Shown here: positions 33,702 through 42,547 of the stretch, one piece after another
How the letters are laid out: every line of letters starts with the position of its first letter
How positions within the stretch are numbered: the first letter of the stretch is position 1
The notes under the pieces: model-generated
Databases searched by the model: none
What the model was told of the DNA's origin: nothing
What the model saw: the letters and a program-made list of their open reading frames with translations, nothing else
Translations under genes and position numbers: made by a program
Origin: Gemmatimonadota bacterium
Lineage (GTDB): Bacteria; Gemmatimonadota; Gemmatimonadetes; Gemmatimonadales; GWC2-71-9
Direction of reading: 5' to 3'
NCBI GenBank assembly: GCA_020351775.1
Contig: CP070666.1
Location: 4,601,303 to 4,654,113, forward strand
Length of the DNA stretch: 52,811 nt

Positions 33702-35828
33702 TCAAAGGTTAGTGTAATAGCGCTCGCTGTTGGCTGACATCTTCTTGAGAATATGTGCCGGTGCGAAGCGGCTACCATACCGCGCTGTCAGTTCCTCCAA
33801 AGCGGTGACAGCTGTTGCGATTCCGACGGTATCTAGATGACGCAGCGGACCGCCTCGGAACGGTGGGAACCCCATTCCGAGGATTGCGCCGATATCTCCG
33901 TCACGTGCGCTACGTACGACCTCATCATCCAGCGCACGCGCAGCCTCATTCAACATGGCGTATACGAGTCGCGAACGTATGTCGTCGTGCGGGACTGATG
34001 ACTCATGCGCGGCACTCATGATCTCGTAGACTGCCCGATCTACCTTCCCCCGACCCTTCCCATAGCTGTAGAATCCACGCCCACTCTTGCGTCCCATACG
34101 ACCCTGTTCCGTCATGAGCTCCAACCCGTCCGTCGGCCTCATTCGGTCTCCATAAGCATCGTGCAGTACGGCTGAAGCCTTCAATACCACGTCCAGACCG
34201 ATCTCGTCCATCAGCGCGATAGGACCCACCGGGAACCCAAACTCAGTCATTGTCTCGTCGAGTGTTTCGATCGGCACACCTTCCTTGAGCAGCCGACCAG
34301 CTTCGTTCAGGTATGGTGCCAGAATCCTGTTGACCCAAAAGCCTGGACGGTCCTGAACGACTATCACGGTCTTACCCAGCGCGCGGCCAAAAGCCACTGC
34401 ACTAGCCGTAACCCAAGGGGCCGTCTTATCAGTCACTATCACTTCGAGGAGCGGCATCTGCTCGGCTGGGGAGAAGAAGTGCATCCCGATCATTTGCTGC
34501 GGTCGTCGGACCGCAGCCGCTATCCGCCCAATCGGTATCGTGCTCGTGTTGGACGCAATGATGCACTCGGAACCTGTTACATCTTCAGCCGCGCGGCATA
34601 CCTTCTGCTTGACCTCGAGGTCCTCGAACACGGCTTCAATCACTAGATCTGCTCTTCCGAAACCGGCCCAATCGGTCCCTCCAGACAACAGATACCGCCT
34701 TTGATCGAACTCGTGTTTGGTGATCTGTCCTCGCTGGTATCTGCTCTCGAGGCTGGAACGAGCGGTCGCGACCGACCTGGCTACCACATCCAGGGTAGTG
34801 TCGCGCAGACGCACATCTGACTTGGCTTCGGCCACCGCCACACCTGCAATCGCCGACCCCATGAAACCGGCTCCGATCACCGCAACGTTGACAACAGCCT
34901 TTGCTTCGGGGACCTTACCCTCGACGCCTGGATCCTTCTTCAGTGCGCTCGTAGCAAAGAAGACTTGCACGAGCTGCTTCGACACCTCTCCCACCGCCAA
35001 TTCCGCGAAATGCGCCGCTTCGCAGTCGAGCCCGGCGGTGATACCGTACTTGAGACCGTGCTCGACCGCTTCCAGGGCAGCGAGCGGAGCGGGATAGTGA
35101 CCGCCTGTCTTCTTGATCACCGATCTTCGCGCCCGGGAGAACACGACCGCCTGGCCTGGGTGACTCCGATCCAGTAACAGCCCCGGAATGCCACCTCGAG
35201 GCCGCTTGGGACGCCAACCATCAGCCAGCCGCGCTGCAGCCTGGAGGGCGACCTCTTCCAGAATGGACGGGTGCACGAGCTCATCGATCAGGCCCTGCTT
35301 CAATGCCTGTTCCGCGCGCAGGGTTTTCCCGTTAAGAATGATGTCCAACGCACTGCGCAGCCCGATTAGACGCGGCAGCCGCTGGCATCCCCCCGCAGCT
35401 GGAATGATCCCTAGCCGCACCTCAGGAAGACCGAGCATGGTTTTGGGATGTTCGCTGGCCACCCTGTACGAGCACGCCAGGGCCGCTTCGAGGCCACCGC
35501 CCAAGCACGCCCCATGGATTGCAGCCACAATGGGCTTGCCGAGAGACACCAACCGCTCGGTGAGGAGCTGACCAGCCCGCACTAGCGTGAGAGCCTCATC
35601 TCGCGTTCGCAGCGCGACGAACTCTCCGATATCGGCTCCGGCGATGAAATTCTCAGGCTTCCTCGAAATCAGGATCGCAGCACGGATCTCGGCGTCCGAC
35701 TGCAGCCTGTCGAGGTGCGCCTCAAACTCAGCCCTGACAGCGCGCGACACGGTATTGACTGGCTCGCCGGACACGTCCAGCGTCAGTCGGGCAACGCCGT
35801 CCACAACCGCGAGACTCAGAGCACCCAT
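33702..35828 (-). CDS. fadJ: Fatty-oxidation enzyme: enoyl-CoA hydratase/3-hydroxyacyl-CoA dehydrogenase
   Basis: 708 residues from the ATG at 35828, two bases after the thiolase stop; the longer frame to 36059 is inside the thiolase gene. The crotonase domain (1 to about 190) shows NFIAGADIGEF and GACLGGGLEAALAC for the oxyanion hole and GLPEVRLGIIPAAGG for the catalytic Glu. The dehydrogenase part has VIGAGFMGSAIAGVAVAEAK for NAD, ASNTSTIPI, MHFFSPAEQMPLLEVI and the C-terminal helical domain with GRGFYSYG. It catalyses two steps of beta-oxidation and pairs with the thiolase. FadB and FadJ cannot be separated with certainty. Confidence 0.95.
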   Translation of the reverse strand: MGALSLAVVDGVARLTLDVSGEPVNTVSRAVRAEFEAHLDRLQSDAEIRAAILISRKPENFIAGADIGEFVALRTRDEALTLVRAGQLLTERLVSLGKPIVAAIHGACLGGGLEAALACSYRVASEHPKTMLGLPEVRLGIIPAAGGCQRLPRLIGLRSALDIILNGKTLRAEQALKQGLIDELVHPSILEEVALQAAARLADGWRPKRPRGGIPGLLLDRSHPGQAVVFSRARRSVIKKTGGHYPAPLAALEAVEHGLKYGITAGLDCEAAHFAELAVGEVSKQLVQVFFATSALKKDPGVEGKVPEAKAVVNVAVIGAGFMGSAIAGVAVAEAKSDVRLRDTTLDVVARSVATARSSLESRYQRGQITKHEFDQRRYLLSGGTDWAGFGRADLVIEAVFEDLEVKQKVCRAAEDVTGSECIIASNTSTIPIGRIAAAVRRPQQMIGMHFFSPAEQMPLLEVIVTDKTAPWVTASAVAFGRALGKTVIVVQDRPGFWVNRILAPYLNEAGRLLKEGVPIETLDETMTEFGFPVGPIALMDEIGLDVVLKASAVLHDAYGDRMRPTDGLELMTEQGRMGRKSGRGFYSYGKGRGKVDRAVYEIMSAAHESSVPHDDIRSRLVYAMLNEAARALDDEVVRSARDGDIGAILGMGFPPFRGGPLRHLDTVGIATAVTALEELTARYGSRFAPAHILKKMSANSERYYTNL

Positions 35829-35830
35829 CG

Positions 35831-37114
35831 TCAGCTGCGCTCCAGAACCATCGCAAAACCCATTCCACCTTGGGCACACACAGAGATCAAGCCGAACTGG
35901 ATGTCCCTCCGCTTCATTTCGTTGGCCAGAGTGAGCGTAATCCTCCCACCGGTTGCCCCGAACGGATGCCCGATAGCAATCGATCCTCCCATCACGTTCA
36001 GTGTTTCCCAGTTGACTTCGCCGACCGGCTGAGAGCGACCCAATCTTTCCTGCGACCACCGGCGTGACTCAATCGCCTCGATGTTTGACAATACCTGGGA
36101 GGCAAACGCCTCGTGCATCTCGACAAGCCCGAGTTCGCTCCAGCCGATCCCTGCGCGATCCAAAGCCCTGGGGATGGCGTATGCAGGTCCCTGGAGTAGC
36201 TGATCTCCCGGATCCAAAGCCGCGACGGCGTAAGACTTTATGAAAGCGAGCGGTACGTAGCCCAATGCCTGCGCGGCATCCTCGCTCATCAACAGCACGG
36301 CGGAGGCACCGTCAGTCAGAGGGGATGAATTGGCAGCTGTCACGGAGCCGTGCCGTCTGTCGAACACAGGCTCAAGCTTCGACATCTGTTCGACGTCCGT
36401 ATCGCGGCGGATCCCATTATCCTGCACAATCAGGCCTCCACGGCCGCCGACTAAGATCGGGACAATCTCGGCCAGTAGACGCCCATCTTGCGTTCCCGCG
36501 TCAGCTAGTCTATGACTCCGCAACGCGAACTGGTCCTGCTCTTCCCGGCTGATGTCATTGAGCTTGGCCATCTTTTCCGCCGACTGTCCCATTGTTTCAC
36601 CAGTGGAAGGCTCTGCGATCGCGGGAGATACCGGGACGAGGTCCCTCGGTCGGATTGAAGCCACGAGCTTGAGGCGTCCAAGAAGGCCCTTGGTCCGACT
36701 CAGTCGTGTCAGGGTATCAGCGAAGCGGCTTGAATGAAGGATGGGCAGGTTGGACAGGCTCTCCGCTCCACCAGCGATCACGACACGCGCGTGTCTCAAC
36801 CGTATCTGATCGTGTCCAAACGCGATCGCCTGATTGGCGGACGCGCAGGCGCGATTGACAGTGGCTGCAGCAACGCTCCTGGGAAACTGAGGGAGCAGAC
36901 TCACTTCACGGGCAACGTTGGGTACGACCGGGCTGGGCACGACCTGCCCGAAGTAGACCTCGTCCACCACATCCCCATCGAGATTGGCGCGATGGACCAA
37001 TTCGACGACGGCCGTGCGGGCCAGGTCGACCGCGCTCAATCCCGCTAGCGCTGTACCAGCCTTGCAGAACGGGGTGCGGCACCCCGCAACGACCGCTACT
37101 CGACAGTTGGGCAT
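35831..37114 (-). CDS. fadI: Acetyl-CoA acyltransferase (3-ketoacyl-CoA thiolase)
   Basis: About 427 residues from the ATG at 37114, which places the start six residues before VAVVAGCRTPF as usual. An upstream in-frame ATG at 37189 has no Shine-Dalgarno. Catalytic sites: nucleophilic Cys in VNRACASANQAI, His in AIGHPFGATGGR and the second Cys in CAQGGMGF. SPLTDGASAVLLMSE and VEMHEAFASQ are family blocks. It cleaves 3-ketoacyl-CoA with CoA in the last step of beta-oxidation. It is first in the five-gene minus-strand operon and divergent from glpD. The length suits FadI-type trifunctional partners. Confidence 0.93.
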   Translation of the reverse strand: MPNCRVAVVAGCRTPFCKAGTALAGLSAVDLARTAVVELVHRANLDGDVVDEVYFGQVVPSPVVPNVAREVSLLPQFPRSVAAATVNRACASANQAIAFGHDQIRLRHARVVIAGGAESLSNLPILHSSRFADTLTRLSRTKGLLGRLKLVASIRPRDLVPVSPAIAEPSTGETMGQSAEKMAKLNDISREEQDQFALRSHRLADAGTQDGRLLAEIVPILVGGRGGLIVQDNGIRRDTDVEQMSKLEPVFDRRHGSVTAANSSPLTDGASAVLLMSEDAAQALGYVPLAFIKSYAVAALDPGDQLLQGPAYAIPRALDRAGIGWSELGLVEMHEAFASQVLSNIEAIESRRWSQERLGRSQPVGEVNWETLNVMGGSIAIGHPFGATGGRITLTLANEMKRRDIQFGLISVCAQGGMGFAMVLERS

Positions 37115-37257
37115 CTCCACGACCTTCGGCAAAAAAGCTACCAAGAAGGCACCTGGGAGAACACCACTTGTGGTAAGTCGCTCTTCCATCCCATCATAGA
37201 GGACGGGTTGCGCAGAGCGCACACGATATCACCAATGGTTACTATGTCTCCGACTCG

Positions 37258-38937
37258 TTGAACGCCATCGTGGAACCCAGCTTCTCTTACAAGACGAGGT
37301 CCGCTAACCTCGGCTCGATGGCGACCGAGCCGGTGGATCTACTTGTGATCGGTGCGGGGATCACGGGGGCCGCTGTTGCACGCGATGCGGCAATGCGCCG
37401 AATCAGGACCGCGATCCTGGACAAGGGAGATTTCGGCTCGGGTGCGAGCTCACGCTCCTCAAGAATGCTGCATGGTGGACTCCAGTATCTGGAACACGGT
37501 CACCTCCGTTGGGTCTTCAAGGCGAGCGGCGAGCGGCGGATACTGCTCCGAATCGCTCCGCATCTCGTGTGGCCTTGTCGGTTCGTGTTCCCGCTACATG
37601 AAGGAGGCAGAATAGGCTGGCACAGGCTGGTGGCGGGTCTTTGGATCTACGACGCCCTAGCGGCGTTCAGCAAGGCAGAGCATCACCGAATCTTGGGCAA
37701 ACGGGCCATGAGGCGCGCTGAGCCACGGCTCAAGAGTCGAGGACTGAAGGGCGGGGCCAGCTACTACGACGCTCAGTGCGACGACGCACGGCTCACGTTG
37801 GCCACAGTTCGCAGCGCACACAAGCATGGGGCTCTGGCAGCCAACTACGTGCAGGTCGAGAGACTGGAGATCGCGGATGGTCAGGTCAGAGGTGCTCGTG
37901 TAACAGACCTGGTCACCGGAATGTCACACACGATCCACGCACACGTAGTCGTCAACGCCACCGGCCCGTGGGCGAAAGGTATCCGCGACCAGGTCGGAGG
38001 CGGACCTTCTCTACAGTCAATGAAGAGCGTTTACATTGCCGTGGCACGGCAGCGGATGGGCAATCAGGGAGCCCTGACGATCACATCGCCCGTCGATGGT
38101 CGCATCATATTCATTCTTCCCTGGGGAAACCTATCGTATGTCGGCCCGGTTCACTCCATCAGCCAGACTCCGCCAGATGAGGCATATGCAAGTAGCGCCG
38201 ATGTCGTCTATCTACTGCGCTCCGCCAACGCCCTGTTCCCTGATGCGCGCCTGACACCGGAAGACGTGGTTGCCACGTGGACCGGACTGCATCCGGCGTT
38301 GGCGCCGACACGGCCCCAGGATCCCGGTTCAGCTCCCCGAGAGCACCTGGTGTTCGAGAGCCCGACCGGTCTGATCTCGATGATCGGGGGCGAGTTCGCT
38401 ACCCACCGCACCCAGGCAGCAGAGGTAGTCGACGTGGTTGCGGAACGCCTCCATGAATTGGACGGGCGATCGTTGGCACACACGGCGGTCACGCACCTCG
38501 AACCACTGCCCGGCGGGGAAGCCCGCGACCTCGACGTGCTCATCGAAGAAGCCGAGCGAGATGGAGCCTCAAGACAGACAGCCGAACACCTGGTGCAGGC
38601 TTATGGAAGCGAGACTCCTGCAGTGGTTCGGCTGGCACAAGCTGATCCGCGACTGGCAGATCCCATCGCTCCCAACCACCCCGCGATCCGCGCCGAATTG
38701 GTACACGCGATGCGCCGAGAGATGGCATTGACGCTGGGGGATCTGCTGATCAGAAGGACTCACCTCTTCTATGAAACGCCGGATCATGCCGAGAGCGAAA
38801 TCCAGTCAATCGCCGAGATCGCTGCCGCAGAGATGGCGTGGGATGCCCAGCGGTACAACGCCGAACTCGCAGCGTACGCCAATGAGGTGGAAGTGAACCT
38901 GGCATTCCGCAGCGAGCTGGAATCGCTAGACCCCTGA
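37258..38937 (+). CDS. glpD: Glycerol-3-phosphate dehydrogenase, FAD-dependent
   Basis: 559 residues from a TTG at 37258. An ATG at 37318 is possible, but residues before it (TRSANLGSMATEPVDLLV) resemble the usual GlpD N-terminus. FAD motif: VIGAGITGAAVARDAAMR. GASSRSSRMLHGGLQYLEHG is the GlpD/DAO signature, and VVVNATGPWAKGI closes the FAD domain. The C-terminal DAO_C domain contains ALTLGDLLIRRTHLFYE. It oxidises glycerol 3-phosphate to DHAP and reduces quinone at the membrane. No glpK or glpF is adjacent. It ends 9 bases before the convergent deoxyhypusine-synthase-like gene. Confidence 0.94.
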   Translation: MNAIVEPSFSYKTRSANLGSMATEPVDLLVIGAGITGAAVARDAAMRRIRTAILDKGDFGSGASSRSSRMLHGGLQYLEHGHLRWVFKASGERRILLRIAPHLVWPCRFVFPLHEGGRIGWHRLVAGLWIYDALAAFSKAEHHRILGKRAMRRAEPRLKSRGLKGGASYYDAQCDDARLTLATVRSAHKHGALAANYVQVERLEIADGQVRGARVTDLVTGMSHTIHAHVVVNATGPWAKGIRDQVGGGPSLQSMKSVYIAVARQRMGNQGALTITSPVDGRIIFILPWGNLSYVGPVHSISQTPPDEAYASSADVVYLLRSANALFPDARLTPEDVVATWTGLHPALAPTRPQDPGSAPREHLVFESPTGLISMIGGEFATHRTQAAEVVDVVAERLHELDGRSLAHTAVTHLEPLPGGEARDLDVLIEEAERDGASRQTAEHLVQAYGSETPAVVRLAQADPRLADPIAPNHPAIRAELVHAMRREMALTLGDLLIRRTHLFYETPDHAESEIQSIAEIAAAEMAWDAQRYNAELAAYANEVEVNLAFRSELESLDP

Positions 38938-38946
38938 TCCGTGGCT

Positions 38947-40083
38947 TCAGTATTTCGCGCTGCCCAGCCTGGCGCCCTTGAGCCGCGCCTCGCGCCAAGC
39001 GCGAGCAGCTTGATACTGCTCAGCCAGGCGCGCAACGCTGGCAGATCTCTGGTCGTACAGGCGCCGCTGAGCCCGCGGTTCACGCTTGGCGAGCGCGTAC
39101 GCTGCGATGATAGGCAGGCCAATGGTGCTATCCAGATAACAGACCACGGCGCTGGGCAACTGGCTGGGATCTACCTTGCCCCAACTGACCGCTTCTGACG
39201 GCGTCGCGCCCGACAGGCCTCCAGTGTCCGGCCGGGCATCGGTAATCTGCAGGTAGTAGTCGTGCCCAGATTCATCGATCCCCAACACCTCCTGAATCTG
39301 GGGTTCAGTCTGAAGCACGAAGTTCTTTGGGCTCCCCCCGCCGATCATCACGACGGCGCTCTTGCCTCCGTCCCGTTTCGCATCGAGCACGATCGCGGCA
39401 GTCTCGTTGACGTCGGCCGAAACATCAAACCGCAGACCGTGACCGTCGAGGGCCAATTCGGCCACATTCATGCCCATCGACGAGTCACCCGGTGAGGACG
39501 TGTAAATCGGTACACCATGCTCGTGTGCAACAGAGAGGATTGATTTGCGCTCGAGCCCCAGCGCTCGCTCCCGCTCCTGCAGATAGCCACCTACCAGATG
39601 GTGATACTCGGCGGTGCTCATGCAACGCTGAAACTCCTCCTTCCGCGACACCTCGCCCAAGAACCTATCGGTGCGCAGCAGTACATCGTAGTCGAAGAAC
39701 ACGTCGTAGATCCGGACAACCCCCGCCTCCCGCAGAGCAATGTCATCGGCGAAAGGAGAGCCCCGATGCATTGAGAGACCAAGTGCGAAATGCGCATCAT
39801 GGTACAGGTTTGCGCCCGTCGATACGATCCAGTCTACGAAGCCTGCCTCTATGAGCGGAATGACAACCGACACACCAAGCCCGGCGGGAGTGAGCGCTCC
39901 CGTGAGGCTCATACCCACCGTGGTCTCAGGCGCAAGTATCCTCTCAGTGAACAGTTCGCAGGCCTCCCGCAATCGTCCGGCATTGTATGCATGGAATGTG
40001 TTGTCGACTAACTCGACGACGGTTTCGTGGCCGGTGATGGCAGGTGGATCGATACTCCGCCCAGCAAGGTATGCGTGGGTCAT
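38947..40083 (-). CDS. Deoxyhypusine-synthase-family protein (homospermidine-synthase-like?)
   Basis: 378 residues, with AAAAGGA eight bases before the ATG. The C-terminal motif [12 protein letters not shown] places the catalytic lysine at residue 303, as in eukaryotic deoxyhypusine synthase. [11 protein letters not shown] and [20 protein letters not shown] are the other core blocks; NAD is the expected cofactor. A histidine found in the human enzyme in the VKHH segment is replaced here (SPKN). Bacteria use EF-P instead of eIF5A, so hypusine formation is not expected; aminobutyl transfer to a free polyamine is more likely. It is probably co-transcribed with the LOG and class V aminotransferase genes. 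Substrate unproven. Confidence 0.88.
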   Translation of the reverse strand: MTHAYLAGRSIDPPAITGHETVVELVDNTFHAYNAGRLREACELFTERILAPETTVGMSLTGALTPAGLGVSVVIPLIEAGFVDWIVSTGANLYHDAHFALGLSMHRGSPFADDIALREAGVVRIYDVFFDYDVLLRTDRFLGEVSRKEEFQRCMSTAEYHHLVGGYLQERERALGLERKSILSVAHEHGVPIYTSSPGDSSMGMNVAELALDGHGLRFDVSADVNETAAIVLDAKRDGGKSAVVMIGGGSPKNFVLQTEPQIQEVLGIDESGHDYYLQITDARPDTGGLSGATPSEAVSWGKVDPSQLPSAVVCYLDSTIGLPIIAAYALAKREPRAQRRLYDQRSASVARLAEQYQAARAWREARLKGARLGSAKY

Positions 40084-40116
40084 CAGTCGCGTCCTTTTGG
40101 TAAGTCACGGCGGCAG

Positions 40117-40866
40117 CTAGACGTCTGGCGAACGGTTGCGCCAGCCGTCGAGCACTATCTCGACAACGCGGGATGGATCGTCGGTCAGGTGGAACAGATC
40201 CAGATCGCCTGGACCTATCTTTCCCTCTGCCCGCACTGTAGAGTCCAGCCAACTGACAAAGCCATCCCAGTACTGCTCGCCCATCAACACGATGGGTATC
40301 GCACCTATCTTCCCGGTCTGGCGCAGCGTCAAGACCTCGCACAGCTCATCTAGGGTTCCGTATCCACCAGGAGGGAAGATGAATGCGGACGAATACTTCA
40401 CCAACATGGTCTTACGAGCGAACATGTAGCGGAAATGAACGGTTCGATCAACATAGGGATTCACCTCCTGCTCTTCGGGCAACTCGATGTTCAAGCCGAT
40501 TGAGAGCGTCCCTGCTTCCTGGGCACCGCGGTTTGCAGCCTCCATGACTCCGCTTCCGGCTCCTGTTATTATGGCGAAGTTGTTTTCACCGAGCAGTCTG
40601 GCGGTTTCGACGGTCCGCTGATACCAGAAGTCGTGGACTGGCATTCTGGCAGACCCAAAGAACGTGACTGCTGCGCGCACGTCCGCAAGCTCGTCGAACC
40701 CTTCAACAAATTCGCCCAGGATGCGCAGGGCGCGCCATGGATCGGTGTGCACGAAAGCACGTCGTTCGATGATGGTCGGGGGCTTGAATAGACGCTCATC
40801 GGCCGTGAGGTGCTCTCCCGGGATGCGATTGGAATCAGGACTTGAGGATTTGGATTGCTGCGACAT
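40117..40866 (-). CDS. LOG-family protein (Rossmann-fold phosphoribohydrolase-like)
   Basis: 249 residues from the ATG at 40866, which has AAGGAAG three bases upstream. The frame open to 40977 is antisense-like within the aminotransferase end. The fold is identified by VTFFGSARMP, AIITGAGSGVMEAANRGA and the PGGYGTLDE motif (PGGxGTxxE) that binds the nucleotide in LOG enzymes; these release free cytokinin-type bases from riboside monophosphates. Such proteins are often mislabelled lysine decarboxylase. It overlaps the aminotransferase gene by 32 bases. Its physiological substrate in bacteria of this type is unknown. Confidence 0.9.
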   Translation of the reverse strand: MSQQSKSSSPDSNRIPGEHLTADERLFKPPTIIERRAFVHTDPWRALRILGEFVEGFDELADVRAAVTFFGSARMPVHDFWYQRTVETARLLGENNFAIITGAGSGVMEAANRGAQEAGTLSIGLNIELPEEQEVNPYVDRTVHFRYMFARKTMLVKYSSAFIFPPGGYGTLDELCEVLTLRQTGKIGAIPIVLMGEQYWDGFVSWLDSTVRAEGKIGPGDLDLFHLTDDPSRVVEIVLDGWRNRSPDV

Positions 40867-41989
40867 TGTCTTCCTTGATGTTGTAGAAAAAGGGAGAAAG
40901 GCGAACGTGTCCAGGTCTCGCATCCGCAATGATGTCCGCTTCGGCCAGCCGCCGCACCCGCATCCGAGGATCGCCATCCGGGATCATCACGATTGCTGCG
41001 CGCCCCTCAGGGCACGACGCAACCTTTGGCTGCAACCCAGCCTCCGCAGCCCGGGCAATCAGATCCTCCGTGAGATCTCGTACCACCTCTCTCACAGCTG
41101 GCACTCCGATCTCGTGAATGATCTCGAGTCCACCTAGCTGAGCGAACACAGCTGCCAGCGACGGGGTTCCCTGCTCGAAGCGGCGCGCATCCGAATGCCA
41201 GTCGATCCGATGGGGGTCGAAATCGAACTGCCGCTCACTTGCGAACCAGCCCGACACAGTAGGCACTAGCTGCCTGGCCAGGTCTCGTCGCACGTAGAGG
41301 AACACGATCCCGGGGCCACCCAACAGCCACTTGAGACCTCCAGCGCACAAGAAGTCTACTCCGGTGCGATGAACGTCTACCGGAATCTGCCCCACACTCT
41401 GGTAGGCATCCACAAAACAGAGGGCACCGCGCGCGTGAGCGATCTCTGCCACAGCCGTGATATCCTGAATCGCTCCTGTCGTGAAGAACACGTGTGATGT
41501 AGCGACCAACGCCGTTCGGTCGTCGACCGCATCAGCTATTGCTTGCACTGGCACCGAGATCCCGTCAGGGCTTTCCACAACGACGACCTCCACACCGGCG
41601 GACTGCTTGACAAGCCATTGGTAGGCCACCGTTGGGAAATCCAGAGAGGTGGTCACGACCTTGGGTCGGCGATTGTAGTCGATGCTGCTCGCTAGGACTG
41701 ACGTAGCAGTCGAGACCGAGGCGTGAAGCGCTATCTCGCTCGGGTCAGCGCCGATGACTGCGGCATAGCTGCCTCGTAACTCATCGAGCGCTTCCCACCA
41801 GACGTCATACCAAGCTGAAGCACCCCGCGTGTGCCACATGCCGAGATACTCCGCGACCCGTCGCTCCACCCTAGTGGAAAGGGCCCCGAGTGAGCAGGAA
41901 TTCAGGTAGATTTTTGTTTGAAAGATGGGGAACTCGCCACGATAGTGCGACAGCGGGTGTGGGCTCGGCTGATCCGGTTCTGTCCTCAT
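40835..41989 (-). CDS. Class V PLP-dependent aminotransferase-like protein
   Basis: 384 residues. The start FPIFQTKIYLNSCSLGALST is followed by SVSTATSVLASSI (PLP phosphate site), CFVDAYQSVGQIPVDV (Asp and Gln contacts) and AGGLKWLLGGPG with the Schiff-base lysine. This is fold-type I, class V, a group that includes kynureninase, cysteine desulfurase and isopenicillin epimerase. No desulfurase loop cysteine is evident, and kynureninase motifs are incomplete, so the reaction is open. Start: ATG at 41989, seven bases after a -10-like box, so the message may be leaderless; an in-frame TTG at 41998 is less likely. Confidence 0.88.
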   Translation of the reverse strand: MRTEPDQPSPHPLSHYRGEFPIFQTKIYLNSCSLGALSTRVERRVAEYLGMWHTRGASAWYDVWWEALDELRGSYAAVIGADPSEIALHASVSTATSVLASSIDYNRRPKVVTTSLDFPTVAYQWLVKQSAGVEVVVVESPDGISVPVQAIADAVDDRTALVATSHVFFTTGAIQDITAVAEIAHARGALCFVDAYQSVGQIPVDVHRTGVDFLCAGGLKWLLGGPGIVFLYVRRDLARQLVPTVSGWFASERQFDFDPHRIDWHSDARRFEQGTPSLAAVFAQLGGLEIIHEIGVPAVREVVRDLTEDLIARAAEAGLQPKVASCPEGRAAIVMIPDGDPRMRVRRLAEADIIADARPGHVRLSPFFYNIKEDNVAAIQILKS

Positions 41990-41996
41990 GTACGCC

Positions 41997-42026
41997 AATA
42001 TAAGGGGGTGTTGAAGGCCGAGTCAG
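41997..42026 (-). promoter_or_regulatory. Candidate promoter giving a leaderless mRNA
   Basis: Minus strand: CTGACT (42026-42021), an 18-base spacer and TATATT (42002-41997). The expected start of transcription falls at about 41990, at the aminotransferase ATG, and no Shine-Dalgarno is present. Based on hexamer match only. Confidence 0.35.
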
Positions 42027-42092
42027 GATCGAGCACGGTGATAAGCGCATGACCGGCCGGTGATAGAAGTGGGGCAGCTGGTGGCCGGCCAC

Positions 42093-42109
42093 GCATTCCA
42101 ATTGAATGC
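42093..42109. repeat. Inverted repeat GCATTC-CAATT-GAATGC
   Basis: Perfect 6-base arms, in the 264-base gap between the divergent aminotransferase and the 97-residue gene. It could be a regulator site for either. The rest of this gap shows no coding frame. Confidence 0.3.
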
Positions 42110-42253
42110 TGAGGCCCTACGGTGATTGACCAGCCACGATTGTCAACAGCTGTACGGCGGCCAAATTTCACTCGTGAATTGTCCAGGGTACTGCCCTGCG
42201 GCACTACCAAGCGAGCCACAGTCAGTCACTGTTACGCGCTCACGGGAGGCTAG

Positions 42254-42547
42254 TTGGACAGACCGAACCGCGAACCGACCAGAGGAGCGACTGGAAGATG
42301 GCTGCCACTGCTCTTCAGGCTAGCAGGGCGAGCTATTCTCAACCCACGTCTCGCGATCGACCTGACGCGCACGGCTTGGGCGTTTCGCGCCAGAGGTTGG
42401 CACCGTGCTGCACCGTTCCTCCCACTGCCGCCGAAGGAGTACATACAGTGGCGCATGCACACCGCTTACGGTGACGAATGCGCGGTTCCACCGGTCGACG
42501 ACGTCGTGCGGTTCGCGCGGTGGCGCAGGGAGGTCATGCACTTGTGA
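42254..42547 (+). CDS. Small conserved-looking hypothetical protein upstream of queG
   Basis: 97 residues from a TTG with GGGAGG four bases upstream. The N-terminal part is basic and contains a membrane-surface-like amphipathic stretch (LPLLFRLAGRAILNPRLAID, then LTRTAWAFRARGW). The C-terminal part is FLPLPPKEYIQWRMHTAYGD followed by DDVVRFARWRREV. The conserved-looking proline-aromatic motif and the four-base GTGA overlap with queG argue that it is real. No domain is recognised. Confidence 0.75.
   Translation: MDRPNREPTRGATGRWLPLLFRLAGRAILNPRLAIDLTRTAWAFRARGWHRAAPFLPLPPKEYIQWRMHTAYGDECAVPPVDDVVRFARWRREVMHL

Noticed and set aside
35829..36059. N-terminal extension of the FadJ-like protein
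   Set aside because: It lies inside the thiolase gene and is not hydratase-like; the ATG at 35828 directly precedes the crotonase domain.
38947..40083. True hypusine biosynthesis
   Set aside because: Bacteria lack eIF5A; only the enzyme family is supported, not the eukaryotic reaction.
40117..40866. Lysine decarboxylase
   Set aside because: The PGGxGTxxE fold is the LOG family; there is no PLP-binding domain.
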